Assembly: GCA_028551475.1 (NCBI GenBank)
Contig: CM052356.1
Coordinates: forward strand, 10,071,884 to 10,135,883
Source: Casuarina equisetifolia
Lineage: Eukaryota > Streptophyta > Magnoliopsida > Fagales > Casuarinaceae
Length of the DNA stretch: 64,000 nucleotides
Direction: 5' to 3'
Within the stretch, counting starts at the first letter, position 1; each line of letters starts with the position of its first letter. Shown piece after piece: positions 12,961-25,964 of the stretch. Under the pieces are notes generated by a model. That model did not search any database and was not told where the DNA came from. It was given only the letters and a program-made list of their open reading frames with translations. A program made the position numbers and the translations under genes.

Positions 12961-13099
12961 TATAGTAAGTAATTTAACTTTAGAAATTACTAAAACTTTT
13001 TTTGTTGGAAATCTTGGATCTAAATGGAGAAAAGGCTTGTAAAGAATGGGTAAAGGAGTTATTAGATTGTGAAACCCTTCTAAAGATTTTTTTTAAATG

Positions 13100-14360
13100 C
13101 TCTACATAAGACATTTACTCTTTAAACAATGAGAATATTAGGTTGGATTGAAGAATCAACACATCATATGAGTTTTCTTATGGACTTAAGTAGTGCTCAT
13201 AATTTTGTGAGCATTACATTTGCCAAAAAGTTGGACTCGAAGACTCAATGGAGATGGCCACTTTGAAGTAGCAATAACTAATAGGAATCAAGTCATCAAT
13301 GTTAGTTGTGTAAATGAATAATAATTTATTTGTAAGGAACACATTTTGTAGTTAAGTTTTATTTGGAAGGAACACTTTTCAAAGTTGAGTTTTATCTGCA
13401 AGATTTAGAGGGAATAAAGGCAGTACTTAGGGCATATTGATAGCTGCTTTAGGTCAAATTTTAAGGGATTTTTTCCACTTATACATGGCCTTCAAAATAG
13501 AGAGAGAGAAAAAAAGTAGAGCTTCATAGTATTCAAACCCTAGCAAACCAAATTGTGTAAAAGGGAAAGATTGACAAAAAGGTTTGGAAGAAAAAACGAG
13601 GGTGGTAGCTTCAAATTTAGTTTAGAATCTTTGCTAGGTTATTTAAAACTAGCATCATAGGTTACTATAGCTAGTTTAGAAGGTCTTTTGATGAAGATAG
13701 GGGAAATAAAAGAAAATATAAGGAAATAGAAGGAAAAGAAGGAAAAGACAATCAAATGAGAAATATGTTAATTTAGTATGACAATATTTTTAGTGAGCTA
13801 TAAGAACTTCCCCCACATTTTGATATGGTATTTATAGTGGAAACAAATGCTTTAGGAATAAGTATTGGAGTAGTATTATTACATAAGAGATTACTTATTG
13901 GGCTAATATTTTATTGTACAATTAGACTAGTGGAGTTTAATATATATATATATAGGAGTAGAAATTGGCTACCATGTTATAACGAAGGTGGATTGTTAAG
14001 CTATTAGGGTTTGATTTCTCCTTGGAATATAAGCTTGGACATACAAATGTCCTAGTCATTTAGGAGAGGAATATTTGAGAGAATGTTGTGTTTTAGGATA
14101 AGAGGCAAATGTCATAGCATTTAAAGAGAGATTACTTATTGGGCTAACATTTTATTGTACGATTAGACTAGTGGAGTTTAATATATATATATGGGAGTAG
14201 AAATTGGCTACCATGTTATAACGAAGGTGGATTGTTAAGCTATTGGGATTTAATTTCTCCTTAGAATATAAGCTTGGACATATAAATGTCCTAGTCATTT
14301 AAGAGAGGAATATTTGAGGGAATGTTGTGTTTTAGGATAAGAGGCAAATGTCAAGGTTAT
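13100..14360 (+). mobile_element. Gypsy retrotransposon fossil
   Basis: Remains of a Ty3/Gypsy element. About 13180-13260 resembles the retroviral-type protease start (LSSAHNFVSITFAKKL), and 13820-13900 resembles RNase H (FIVETNALGISIGVVLL). Most of the reverse transcriptase between them is absent, and a 241-base tandem duplication covers the RNase H end. The stretch ending about 14350 may be the edge of an LTR. Heavily decayed, old. Confidence 0.7.
13887..14352. repeat. 241-bp tandem duplication in Gypsy fossil
   Basis: Copy 1 starts at 13887 and copy 2 at 14128, both with gagattacttattgggcta. Both contain a (TA)n run of different length, 'ctaccatgttataacgaagg' and 'aggataagaggcaaatgtca'. 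Similarity by eye is about 95%, so the duplication is much younger than the fossil carrying it. Confidence 0.9.
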
Positions 14361-14512
14361 GATGAAGAAGAAATGGTATCTTGAAGGAGAAGAGAAAGTT
14401 GTTCATTGAATGAGAAAGTGAATACATAAGAAGTATTAGAAGATGAAGTCACAACCAAAAGGAAGTCAACCACTTGTTCAAAATTTTCACATCATCAACT
14501 ATTATACAAAAC

Positions 14513-15047
14513 TCCAACAACCTCTCTCCATGTGTGGGACCCATCATCACTTAACAAGATTGCACACGTTAGCCCTTCACCATCACAAACATTAAAGCAC
14601 CATATATCCTTTGCAACTCCCGATCAACTTGTTACAAGAAAAGAATTTCTCACCACTCGGAATATCAAGGCAAAGCAAATATGGAAAACAAATACTAAGA
14701 GAGAAACCAAAACATTCTCCAATCAAACAAGAAAGGAAGAAACATAGGATTCATATCTTGAGAATAGAATCTAAAAATATTTCCAAAATACTTTTAGAAA
14801 TCTTAAGCCTTACCAAAAACAATGATGATTCTTACCTTTGTATAAACCATGTAATTAAATCCATTCCTTTATAGTTAAGAGCATAGATCTATATATAGGG
14901 AATACTTTGTACAAAGGAAATCATTGAATATAAAATAGCTTTCTCCATTGTTTATGTTTTAACTTATACCAAATATAATTTTGATTCTGACAAGTTGAAG
15001 AAATTACTTTGAATTTCTTCCTCTTTTTAACCTATTGTACCTTTTAT
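14513..15047 (+). repeat. 5' LTR of Copia fossil
   Basis: Pairs with 16560-17110. Shared phrases include 'acccatcatcacttaacaag', 'gcaaatatggaaaacaaata', 'tatatatagggaat' and 'ctttctccattgttt'. The right edge is fixed by the primer site; the left edge is approximate. Confidence 0.8.
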
Positions 15048-16559
15048 CTTGGTATCATATGCCAGCTTGGCAAAAGCCCCATTACAATTTGATCCTTACC
15101 TTCTTGCTTCTGATAAGTCATGATTTAATTTTTTTTTTATTTCAGATGGCCACTCTTATTGTTGCTGCTACCACCTATACTCATGCTACCCTCAAGTGTA
15201 TTGACTATAAGTATCTACTTGGATGGACCTAACTATCTTGTTTGGAAGGCTAGGATATCCCCATACCTATGAGCAAGTGGCTTTCTTAGTATTCTTGATG
15301 GCACCTACTTGTGTCCTAAAGGATACTCTACAACAACTAACAAAGAGGGCTCCATAGTCCGCATACAAATCCGTCATTTATAGATTGGCATGTCCATGAT
15401 CAGACATCCTTAGGCTAGATTCTTAGCACATCATTGAATTTAATTGTTATTGGATTACCTCACTTTGAGAAATCTGCCAAGGTGTGGCAAGCCTTTGCAT
15501 CTAAATTTGCTACTTAAAGTTTGACCAACACCACAAGCCCTACGGTTATGTCTTCAAGCTGTCACGAAGGGCCACCACTTAGTAATCGAGCATCTCTAAG
15601 AGGTTAATAGCCTCATAGATTAGCTGGCCTCTATTGGACAACCAATCTCCAATAATGAATTTTTAACTCATTTGTTTCGTGGTCTAGGTCCTTAATATTC
15701 CAGCTAGGCCATTGCTATATCCGTTCATTCTCGGAATGTAACAATGAGCTAGGAGGATCTTTGGGGCCTTCTTTTGACACATGAGGCCATGTTAGACCTT
15801 GTTGAACAAACTGCCGCACATAATCAACCAACAACCTTTGTTTTGGGAAGTCCTACTTACAGACAACATTATCCATCCTAAAACAATAGTAGCAAACTTG
15901 CCTCCTCTAACTATGCCAACAACGATAGTTCTCTTTCTACTAGTCAAACTAATTCTTCTGGTCGATATTGTGGTCATCGAGTCCTCTACCAAATATGTTG
16001 CAAGCTAGGGCATCGCGCTACTAATTGTTGTAAGAGGTACAATCATATCTCATCCACTCATACTTCCTTTCACCCATTTTCTAAAGTCCATGTCACCAAC
16101 TATCCTCCTGCCAACTAGAACTTTGACTGGTATTTAAACACAAGTGCCATTCATCATGTTACTAATAACATGGAAATTTGGAAAATGTGGTTCCCTAAAT
16201 GGGCCCCTATCAAGTGATAGTAAGGGATGGCATGGGTCTAGCCATTACCTATTCAAGTAAATTTCAAAAATCAGGATCTCTTAATATTAGAAATATTTTT
16301 GTTAGTCCTAAGATAACAAAAAATTTAATTTCTATGTCTAAGCTTACCAAAGATAATAACTGTGCTACTATTTTCTATCCTGATTGTTGTGTTATTTAGA
16401 GCCTCCACACATGCAGGACTCTACTTCAAGATAAGAGTGATCGTGGGCTCTATTGCCTTCACTGGTTGGCTTTTCCGTAGCCCCCAATTGTTTTGATGGC
16501 CTAAACAAATAAATTGGCTTCTTGGTACTTATGTCTAAGACAAGCCAACTATAAGCATA

Positions 16560-17110
16560 TGCAACAGCTTTTCTCCACATGCGGGACCCATCATCACTTA
16601 ACAAGATTACACACGTCGTCCCTTTACCATCACAAACATTAAAGTGCCACATATCCTTTGCAACTCTCAATCAACTTCCTACAAGGAAAAAACCTCTCAC
16701 CAACCAAAATATTAATGCAAAGCAAATATGGAAAACAAATACCAAAAGAGAAACCAAACATTCTCCAATTGAACAAGGAAGGAAGAAACACAAGATTCAT
16801 ATCTTGAGAATAGAATCCAAAAATATTCCCAAAATACTTTCGGCAATCTTAAGCCTTACTGGAAACAACAACGATTCTTACCTTTGTATAAACCATGTAA
16901 TTAAATTCATTCCTTTATAGTTTGGTAGCACAAATCTATATATAGGGAATGTTTTGTACAAAGAAAATCATTGAATACATAATAGCTTTCTCCATTGTTT
17001 CTATTCTAGCTTATACTAGATATTATTTTGGTTTCTAACAAGAGGAAGAAATTAGTTGAAGAAATTACTTTGAATTTCTTCCTCTTTTCAGCCTACCATA
17101 CCTTTTGTCT
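16560..17110 (+). repeat. 3' LTR of Copia fossil
   Basis: Second LTR copy. The left edge is put at TGCAACAGC, where similarity with the other copy starts; no clear purine tract precedes it. Confidence 0.8.
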
Positions 17111-17437
17111 AGGAGAAATACATGAACTCCCCACTCTACCTAGAGGGACTTAGTTTCTCAGACCTAAGTGAACCGGCTTTCATACCTACGCGAAATGTAC
17201 TCTCACGGATAGTGCATTTAGCTCCCATGCTTAAAATCTATCGGGCCTTTAAACCTACAAAAGCAACAAGCTTTCAACCCATCAATGAAAAACAACATGC
17301 TTCCATTCAATCAAAGTCAACAAGCCTTTTTTATTTTCTCTATTTTTTGAAATAACATGAAAATTTGAGGTAGAAGAAAAGAATGTTGGAGATAGCGAAA
17401 TTTCCATTCATAAGCCAAAAAATAGAAATGAGCCGAC

Positions 17438-17585
17438 ATGCCCAAAAAGCGAATCAAAGTATTATGCCCATGTAAATCGGGTTGTCATGCCCAAGTGAGT
17501 CCATGCCAAAAGTGAACCGGGCTGTAACACCAAAGTAAATCGGGATCATGCCCAAGTATATCGGACTCTCACACCCAAAATTTAT
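17438..17585. repeat. Degenerate minisatellite
   Basis: About five imperfect units of 20-40 bases built on 'catgcccaagtaaatcggg' (variants gcccatgtaaatcgggttg, gcccaagtgagtccatg, aaaagtgaaccgggctg, aaagtaaatcgggatcatg, gcccaagtatatcggac). It lies between the Copia fossil and the 3' flank of the NPF gene. No coding meaning seen. Confidence 0.75.
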
Positions 17586-18164
17586 GACCTATAAGCCCAT
17601 CAAATCCGCAAGTTTTCAGCCCACTATATTTTTGGCCCTTCTTTTTTTTTTTTCATTCAATATATTCTACAATAAAACCCATATTGGAAATTTTAAAAAA
17701 AATCTGAATTTCTCGAAAGAGTAAATGATATTAGAAACCGAAAATCGAATGGCAAATCTCGAAGCGATTGACAGAGGCACAAGAAACTGGACCATTTTTT
17801 AAGTGCTGAATCAAGTTAACATTTAGTGTGTGTGTATATATAGAGGACCTTTCATACATGTAGATGTAGGCTTGGAAATTAAATTGGTACTTCATCCTTC
17901 CATTTTTTTGCTTCTGCTCAAATTTCACCAATCAGTCAACATGATTTTGCAGTTTTTGACAACCAAACGCTGAGTATTGCACAACTAACTAATACTGTAA
18001 ATTGATACATTTATAACTTTTATAATTGTTTGGAACATGCAAGAAAGAAAGCAAAGCATGTAAATATTTTAGAAAAACATAACTTATCAAACATTCTTAT
18101 TCAATTGTGAAGCATTACGCTCTGAAATTCTCCTTTATCCTCCTCTCTTCTTAGTTCATTCAAT

Positions 18165-20756
18165 TCAACGACGGGCGCCGTCTCGCACACTTGCAGTTTC
18201 ACCCTTGCCAGTATAACGCCAAGCCACCCACAAATACACCAAGAAATTAACCACATTTATGACTGTTAATACCCAGTAGAAATAATCAAGCTTGCTTCTG
18301 TTCAAACTATTCCTCAGCCACCCTTTCTGTTCCCCACCAGTTGCTGTCTCAATGATCTTCACTAAGGCAGTGCTCAACCAGCCTCCAATTCCAATCTCAC
18401 TGAGAAAAATTGCACTGCTAATGCTTCTCGTTCCATCAGTAGCTTCATCGTAGAAGAACTCCAACTGACCCACATAAGTAAATACTTCGGCTATGCCAAT
18501 GAAAAGGAACTGAGGAACCAACCAAAAGACGCTCATTGTTGTCGGCTGGGAACGGTGACGGCGTTTGTTTTCTACCAATGCGGCTGAACCCATGGCAAGG
18601 ATTGAAATAAATAGTCCGGTACCCATTCGTTGCAAGGATGTGATGCCGCGGGGGTGGCCATTTCTTTTGCGGAGCATCGGGACGATTAATTTTTCGTAGA
18701 CGGGGACGACGATGAGGGCGCTGATGGCACCGAACACGGGGACGGAGGGCGCTGGAATGTCGAAGTTGGAGCCGAAGCTACGGTCCATGATTGAGGCTTG
18801 GCTAATGAAGAAGGTTGAGACTTGGGCGAATGAGATGGAGAGGGCAATGGTGGATGCCCATACGGGGAGGATTCTGACGAAGGATTTGAACTCTTCAACT
18901 TGGGTCACAGTGCAGAGCCTCCACCGGTTGTTCGCGTTGGCTTCTGGGTCTATGATGACTGCTGCCTTGTCCAAAAACCTGCCAAAAGAATTTAGTAGTA
19001 ACGAATAGTTTAACAGGCCTTCCAGATTTTCTAGTCCATAGAAATTTATGAAACTTGGGACAAATTGATAAACACAGAAATAATTTTTTTTTAAAATCAT
19101 GATCAAAATGGTTACAGTAAAGAATATAGAGATCACGATCCTATCTTCGATGAATTGACTTTCAGGAGAATGGGGTTGAGTTAGAAATTCATTTTTGGGC
19201 GCTTTCTATCCGATGCATAGAGTATTACCCAAGGATATGCCATGTAATCAATTGGCTGTCTATGATCATCTCAACAAAGCAAGGCCCTAGATTTTCACTC
19301 ACCTGTACTGCGCGGTATGAGCTAGCTTTCGAGCACCGACGATATCGGAATTATGGGTCCTGACCTCATAAAGGTCAGCTTCTTTCCCCACATTGACTCC
19401 ACTAAAATGGTTCCTGAGAGAAGCCACGGTGACCTGAAGAAACCTGGTGAAAGGGCTTCCCATTGGCTTTTGGTAGCGGTACTTTGGAAAACCGGCAGCT
19501 AGAATAACGATGGAGCCTATCATAGCCGCCGTGGGGACTCCAAAACCCCAATCCCACCCTTTCTTCTCCTTTACGTACACCATAAGTGTGATACCTAGCA
19601 GGGCACCCATGTTTATGGCAAAGAAGAACCAGTTGAAGAAAGTGTATTTCTTTTGAGCTTCTTTTTCATCTCCCTCATCGAATTGGTCGGCACCAAATGA
19701 TGAGACACATGGCTTGATACCACCAGTTCCAAGGGCTATAAGGGCAAGCGCGCCGTAGAGGAATGCTGTTTGGCCGTCCGTTGCTTTACTGCATGGTGGT
19801 GCTTTACATGAAGGTGGACGGAGGCTGTCTATGGAAGCCGAGAGTGTCAACAAGACCATTCCCTGAGATACGACAAGTTCGACGACGTGAGTATGAAATA
19901 GGGCCAGTCTCAAAGAAGAAATACGAACGATAGAAATATTGATTAAGGTACAGGCGCAGGTGCTTTCAAAACATGTGCTTTTACAGTATCCTATCCAGCC
20001 TTGATTATGTTCAATGATTCTGAGTTATGAAGCTGAGTACTGAACCATGACTTATCACAATATGGAAAGACCGAAAATTGGCAAGGTGTTTTCTGCTTTC
20101 TTGTTACCACAGCATAGGTGCAAGAGAAGATGATGATGGTTTTGAAGCGACCCAGATAAGAATCTGCAACAAACGCTCCAAGGATTGTTAAAACAAAAGC
20201 AGCGCCGATCCAGTCGGTGACATGAGTAGCAGCATTGGGAAGTGACTCGTGCATCTCAAGAACCAAGTAACCCACTAAGTTCACTGCGACTGCGTAAAAC
20301 GCTAACCTCTCCGCCACCTCATTCACTATATGCAACAACAATAACACCCTTGTCAAGTGGATGAAGGACATGTAAGAGTGTAGATGAATTCAAAAGCAGA
20401 AGGGATAAAAAAAAAAAAAAAAAAGGAAAAAGAAAAAGAATGCTATGCTATCGATTTTGAAACCTATGATGAACGGAGAAGCCTTCCATCCTCCAGTGCT
20501 TAGCTTGTCAGCAGTTCTTCCTCGGAAATCGACACATCCGTTGCGTACCAAATTCGCCGAAAGGCTTCCTTCCTACAAGAAACATCCCACAGGCAGTGTT
20601 AGTAGAGCAAACTAAGTGGAACTGCAGGAGATAGATAGTTTCATTCACAGGTAAGTTTAGTGCCTGGTTTTCCTCCTGGTCCTCCACAAATTCGGCCATG
20701 GAGTGCTGAATAAAGGACCTCTCATATGCCTGATCGGCTGCTTGCCTGGTCTCCAT
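18165..20756 (-). CDS. NRT1/PTR family (NPF8-like) transporter
   Basis: Proton-coupled transporter of the POT/NPF family, a membrane protein moving nitrate, di-/tripeptides or other solutes. Exons, read on the minus strand: 20756-20649, 20572-20464, 20325-20108, 19862-19303, 18978-18165. Phases agree throughout and give about 602 residues, the usual family length. Visible signatures: GGWKASPFII at the start of the transporter, the ExxER proton motif (NEVAER) at the start of exon 3, and the PTR2 signature GTGGIKPCVSSFGADQFDE followed by FNWFFFAIN in exon 4. In exon 5 come FLDKAAV, QLEFFYDEA and a last helix LVYLWVAWRY. About twelve hydrophobic segments can be seen. The wording of several blocks is closest to what I remember of NPF8 (PTR2/PTR5 type). 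Substrate cannot be told. Exon 1 is the weakest part: its donor is GTGAAT, though intron 1 has a perfect TACTAAC branch site. No break is seen in exons 2-5. Confidence 0.85.
20409..20424. repeat. Poly-A run in NPF intron 2
   Basis: A run of about 16 A on the plus strand (poly-T on the coding strand) within the 138-base intron 2. Length is likely to vary between individuals. Confidence 0.8.
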
Positions 20757-21100
20757 TGAAGGATCAATGTTTGAGGTACCGGCTACAAGGCTACTAAATA
20801 CCTTGACTTCTGATGAAGAAAATGTGGCCAATAAATAAGCTAAGGTCGAAATACCGAAATAAAAAAGCTGAACGGTTGCCAACTATGGTTTGGAAGTTAA
20901 CGAGTCATACCTGCTTGGACCCTGTATGAGCCTTTTGTCGGACGAGGTTCGGTTGTAACGTGACGCGATCATCCTGGATTTTTAGAAGGGGGCATCCGGC
21001 AGAGACAAGTGTTTCAAAATAAGGCAAACGCGTCGATGATTACTATGACCCATTTAAATATTCTGGACAGGAAAGCTGAGTCGTAAGAACTAGTCACAAT
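20757..21100 (-). other. NPF upstream region, possible 5' leader
   Basis: Frame continues open upstream of the chosen ATG, without a closer start. A CAG|GTATGA splice-donor-like site at about 20911 on the minus strand could end a non-coding first exon. Evidence is weak. Confidence 0.3.
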
Positions 21101-22886
21101 GCCGTCCCGAATTTCGGTAAGAGTAAGCTGTATAAGAAGATTCTTCTGGCTTGGATGCCAGGAATCTTTGTCAACGCATACTTGGACGATACTCTTCCCT
21201 TTGTTTTGTTCGAAGGTTTTTTTTTTTTTTTAAAGAAGAAATCACTCTCAGTATTTTAAAACTTAGACTTCAACTCAATTTTCCCTGCCAAATTGCTGGT
21301 TTAACAAAAATACCATCAATAAATAATTAACTCAACTTTATGAAATAATAATAACAACATATTCAAAAATTAAAAATATAATATATATATACATATATAA
21401 ATGTGAAATTCTGCCCTTCTCACCGGAGGGCAGTGGCTTATTTTGATGCTAAAACTACTTAATTCCATTTCCGGGTTCATGAAGGAAAGAGACTAATTTC
21501 TATTCGTAGGATTATCTAAGAATAATTTTATTTTTAGGATTTTATTTCATTTTATTTTTACAATAGTGAATGATTATTAAAATGTTTAAAATGCGACAAA
21601 TGATTGTCACTCCTTGATTTAAACTCAAAGGTTAATTTGTGCTAAAACATTTTTTTCTAATCGCGATTAGCATGACTAAAATAAATCAAAATTTGTATTA
21701 AATTTTTTTCTGAAAAATACAATTAAAAAGCATTTTGGCTTTAATAGTAATCTAAGATTATAAAGATCAAATCATCTAACATGTTGATTTGATATGAAAC
21801 CTATGTGTAGGATGAAGTCTCACATCAAGAAATAAGATATTGATGTAATTTTTTTTTTTTAAAAAAAGAACTTTTTAACCCTTGAACTAGTTTTTGAATT
21901 GGGTTTTTGGGCCTTGTAACTTAGTACTAGAGTCTAAGTTGAATTTGTTATGTCCTATGCAACTTTAGGCCTAATGAAGCTTAATGTATAAAGAAGTATA
22001 TATAAGATTAAAATCCCCAATCAAAAAATATGATATTTGAAGTGAATCTTAAATGAAAAGACCCTTCAATTTTTAAGCTAATTTTTTAGTTAAGCCTTTG
22101 ATAGAACCATTTAACAAAAGCTTCCATATAAGAATCACTTCATATGTACATGTTAAATTAATGGGGAGTTGTCTCACATTGCAAATATTCCCTTAGCACC
22201 TTTATAGATTTCCATTGGTTTGAGCTCATGCATTGTGCATGTAATGTGGCACCATGATGCCCTGATAATTTGATTATCATGATAAAGAGATTTATTAAGA
22301 TGTAGCTAAAAAATCTCATATTGTTAAGAAATACATTAAAAAGTTTGCTTAAAGAACATGGATTCCAACACTTATTGTCTTAGGATTTCACGTTAGATGT
22401 GAGTTATTTTCTATAAAATTTAGTATGGTATTGTAAGGATTGTGAAATACTACCACTAAGCCCTAAGTTGATTACATGGTGGGTGTCATAGGTTAGGTAG
22501 TAAATTCAATTTTAGGATAAGAGAAATGCTAGGCCAAATAAACCTAACAATTACCTCTCATTCCCCCTTCAACATTTGCTAGGATTCAAACTTTCAATAC
22601 TAATTACAAATATTGGCAAGCATTGCCATTAGGTCAAAAGCTATAATTAATAACTAAGACGCTACCTTATTTTTTAACACCCCCACACAAGGCATATATT
22701 AATTGCTAGGGCTCAAGTACTCAAGTTGTTCCATAAGGCCCCTTTCATACTAGGTTCACTTGAACCCCCTTCTACATGTTGCTTTTGGCAATACAGAATC
22801 CCACATTGAGTGGTGGGCAAATATAAAGTTTTGCACCTAACTATGTTCTGAGTGTCATAGTTGAGCAATTAGCCTCATTCAAGTAT
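21100..22886. other. AT-rich spacer, no gene
   Basis: No coding signal. Poly-T at 21219-21230, a short (TA)n at about 21380-21400, and several 'tctcacatt/tcccacatt' motifs (about 21818, 22170, 22800) of the sort repeated in plant LTRs. Confidence 0.5.
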
Positions 22887-23018
22887 AAGGAAAATGTTAA
22901 GTAAGCCTAAATTAAATGATTCATGACCCAAGCTTAAAGGAAACTTAAATGAAATCTTATCACTCTCATGTGACCTTTTCCATTTTTCTCTCTTCCTCTT
23001 CTTCTTCTCTCTTCTACC

Positions 23019-23053
<35 letters not shown>

Positions 23054-24340
23054 ACCTTTTCTATCTTTCATGTGATTTGTGCAAAAACTTTTTGAAGAAA
23101 GTGAAAATTGAATCGCAAAGGAATATCATCCATTAGTGCAAGTAAATTGAGTTAAAACTTGTCTACATCACTTTAAGCAAACTTGGTTTGCCCTTCTAAA
23201 CTTATTACTCTTTTGTTTAAGTAGAATTGATTCAAGATTAGAGAAAAATTGCACATTGCACTATTCATAATTACTCTTTGTGCTATTTGTGCATTCATAA
23301 AATTATGCTGATTTGTAAGCCAACTGATTGTTTATTTCATTCTAAATCAAACATATAAGAACTTAAGAGTATTGTTTTGATTCTTGTATTGATTTTAAAT
23401 CATTTTTTGAATCACTTGAAGCTTATTGAGTCTCATGGATTAGCACATTTTAGGCTTTTGAAAATTATGCTTTTTGGGTATCTAAGCATAATCATTCAAA
23501 TCTTTGCACCTTGGACTTATTTGTCATCTCTATTGGGGTTATATTTACATTCTTATCATAGAGATATTTTGTGAGCTTTTGATCATCATTCAAATACTTT
23601 TTTAGCTCACAAAATCCACATTGGTATTTTTACTTGTACATGGCCTTAATCAAATCTTTACACATATGCTTATAGCTTATTTAAGTTAAGCTTAATTCAC
23701 TCATATTTACAAAGATTCAAGTTATACATTTATGTGCAAATCATATATCTTATTTTCAAAACATACTTGATCTTATGTATGATTGTTAGTGAAATTCATT
23801 GTGCTTGATTTGAAATATATTGTATACTTCATTTATTGTATTGCTTTATGTTAGTGAGTTTGATTGTAATAATTTTTATACTAACAATTATAAGGGATTG
23901 AATGTATAACCTATATTTTTATAAATCCCTTGTATTTGCTTTGAGAATGTGTTGACACCCTTGTATATAAGGTCGCATAGAGATGTTTTAGTCATAGGAC
24001 ATAAGTTGCTATGATTAAGAAAAATTCCTTGGAGATAAGGAATTTGTATTTAGGTGGCATACACCTATTGTAGTCCCTATGTGCATTATAGGAATTCTTT
24101 TAATTGTGTTTGATTGAAAGAGGGGTGAAGGTAGTCTTGTGGGGAGGCAAACTATCTTTAAATAAAAACTTTGTGCATATCTCTCTTTTTACTTTATACT
24201 ATTTGTTTACTTGATTGGATTGATTGAGATAAATCTACATTAGATTAACAATTACATATAGTCAATTTCAAGGAAATTAAAAAAAAAAAGTCAAAACCTA
24301 ATTTACCTCCTTCCTTTTAAGTTGCCATTAGTATTTATAG
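22887..24340 (+). mobile_element. LTR-like stretch with primer-site motif
   Basis: The sequence runs to 'cctaatttacctccttcc' (about 24298) and is followed by 'aggtatcaaagc' at about 24340, resembling the methionine-tRNA primer site after a large Copia LTR. No recognisable gag follows. The left end is uncertain. Probably an isolated LTR with a scrap of leader; old. Confidence 0.4.
23020..23050. repeat. (CT)n microsatellite
   Basis: About 15 uninterrupted CT units following a CT-rich lead-in at 22985-23020. Confidence 0.95.
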
Positions 24341-25960
24341 GTATCAAAGCATAATTAAGTCCTACTCTAACCCATTATTTGCATGGCATTATTGCTATCA
24401 AGATGACTTTTAATGTGTAGGGGGTGTTGGAGGCCACTAGTTCAACACTAGAGAAGATGAAACTTGTGATTAAGTTTAAATAAAAAAAGTATATACTAAT
24501 CCTTTAGCTAGTTTTTAAATTGGGCTTTAAGCATTTTAATATGAAATCAGAATCAACATTTTCTTTATTTACCTATATAAGCTCCCATTAATTTAAGTAT
24601 ATGAGCCCATATGATCAAACCAATGATAACTCATAGGGGTATTAAAAGAAAGTTTTGATTTTGATATTATGTTAAATTTTATCAAGTAGGACTCATGTCC
24701 AATTTAAATTCTTAAGGCATAGAACTCATTTGTTTATAAGTAAGATGTTTTAATATATTCTTTAATAATGTAAGATTCATTATCCACATCTTAATAGTAA
24801 AATATTATATGATGTAATTGTAGATGTTTGAAAGTCCATTCATGCCCACATATCAATTGTATCATAAGGAAATTTTTACTTCATACATAACAAAATTCTA
24901 AGAAATATTTAAGCAAAGTAGACATTTATAACTCTATTCTTAAGATGGCTTTTTGCATTGACTATGAAGAAATATTATTAACATAAATTTTTGTCCACAT
25001 GTAAACTGCACTTAAACATAAATTTAGATATTATTCAAATATTTAGTTTTCCTTTACCACTAATTGTAAGAAAGGTGAATACTTCCATATATAAGAAGTA
25101 CAAAAGGTCAATATTTTGATAATTGGGGCACACATTGAAAATTAAATCTTAAAAAAAAAAGAGGTAGTGTCTTTTCACACCAATTAACATGTCCTTTCAT
25201 CACTTGGTTTCCAAACTTGGGCATATTCATTTGTGGTATTGCATAAATGTAGGCTCCAAACTTGTACAAAATCATGGGCGTGTTAAAAAATAATTTAAAC
25301 TCTAATATCATATTAAAAACTTATATCTTAAAAGCTTCAAGTAATAAAGGGTAATGTCTTTTACATTTAAACTAGTTTTCTAATAGACTTTAATAATGTT
25401 GGACAATAACTCCTCCCACATATAAGTAGATGATAGGGTTTTAAACAATAATAAAATTTAGTCAATCTTCAATTAAATCAAAACAAATAAACTTCGTGTC
25501 AATTACAAAAGTGATGACTATGGCTGAAGGGGATCGATTTAATGGCGGAGTGGTTGGGGGGGCCCAACTACCTTTGCTTGGGTTGGGTAGTTACAATTTC
25601 TAGGCCATTGCTGTTAGCGGGCCGTATGGTCCGGCCCATTTCCTGTCACCCAAGATTGAACTTTTTTTTTTTTTTGCCCTTGCCGTTGTCTGAAGGACAA
25701 ACGGACTGATTTTTTTGAGCAAAACACATCCGTCATCCTAGGACTCGCATGTAAAGGCCTATTGTTCATAAATTGTGAGCCATGTTTACCTCTTTTTTGT
25801 AATTAAAAAAAATTAAAATCAAAATATTTAATCAACAAAAAGAAAAAGGATATTTTAGGGAGAAAAACCACAATATTTTTTTTTTAAAAAATCTACACTT
25901 GATAAATCTTTAGAAAACGTTTATTTATTTTAGTCTATATTTTATTTTTTAGCTTAATGA
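24341..25960. other. AT-rich spacer, no gene
   Basis: No gene. Phrases such as 'ctagtttttaaattgggcttta' at about 24500 echo 'actagtttttgaattgggttttt' at 21884 and 'aactagttttctaatagacttta' at 25370, so an old dispersed repeat is likely present in three decayed copies. Confidence 0.4.
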
Positions 25961-25964
25961 AATG

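Larger units (their letters stand above)
14513..17110 (+). mobile_element. Copia retrotransposon fossil with both LTRs
   Basis: Direct LTR copies at about 14513-15047 and 16560-17110 (similarity by eye near 88-90%, suggesting an age of millions of years). Just inside the left LTR lies a primer site, TGGTATCATATGCC at 15050, resembling the initiator-methionine tRNA match used by Copia. The interior (about 1.5 kb) reads gag (NYLVWKARISPYL, about 15230), a zinc-knuckle-like region and the protease to GAG-pre-integrase part (KITKNLISMSKL, about 16310). Integrase, reverse transcriptase and RNase H are absent, so the interior is strongly shortened. Many breaks. Confidence 0.85.

Noticed and set aside
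18712-19008. Plus-strand open frame opposite NPF exon 5
   Set aside because: Antisense shadow of a real coding exon with higher GC content.
20508-20882. 124-codon minus-strand open frame taken as one exon of the NPF gene
   Set aside because: It lacks an ATG at its listed start and runs through intron 1 into exon 2 in the wrong frame; only its 20756-20649 part fits exon 1.
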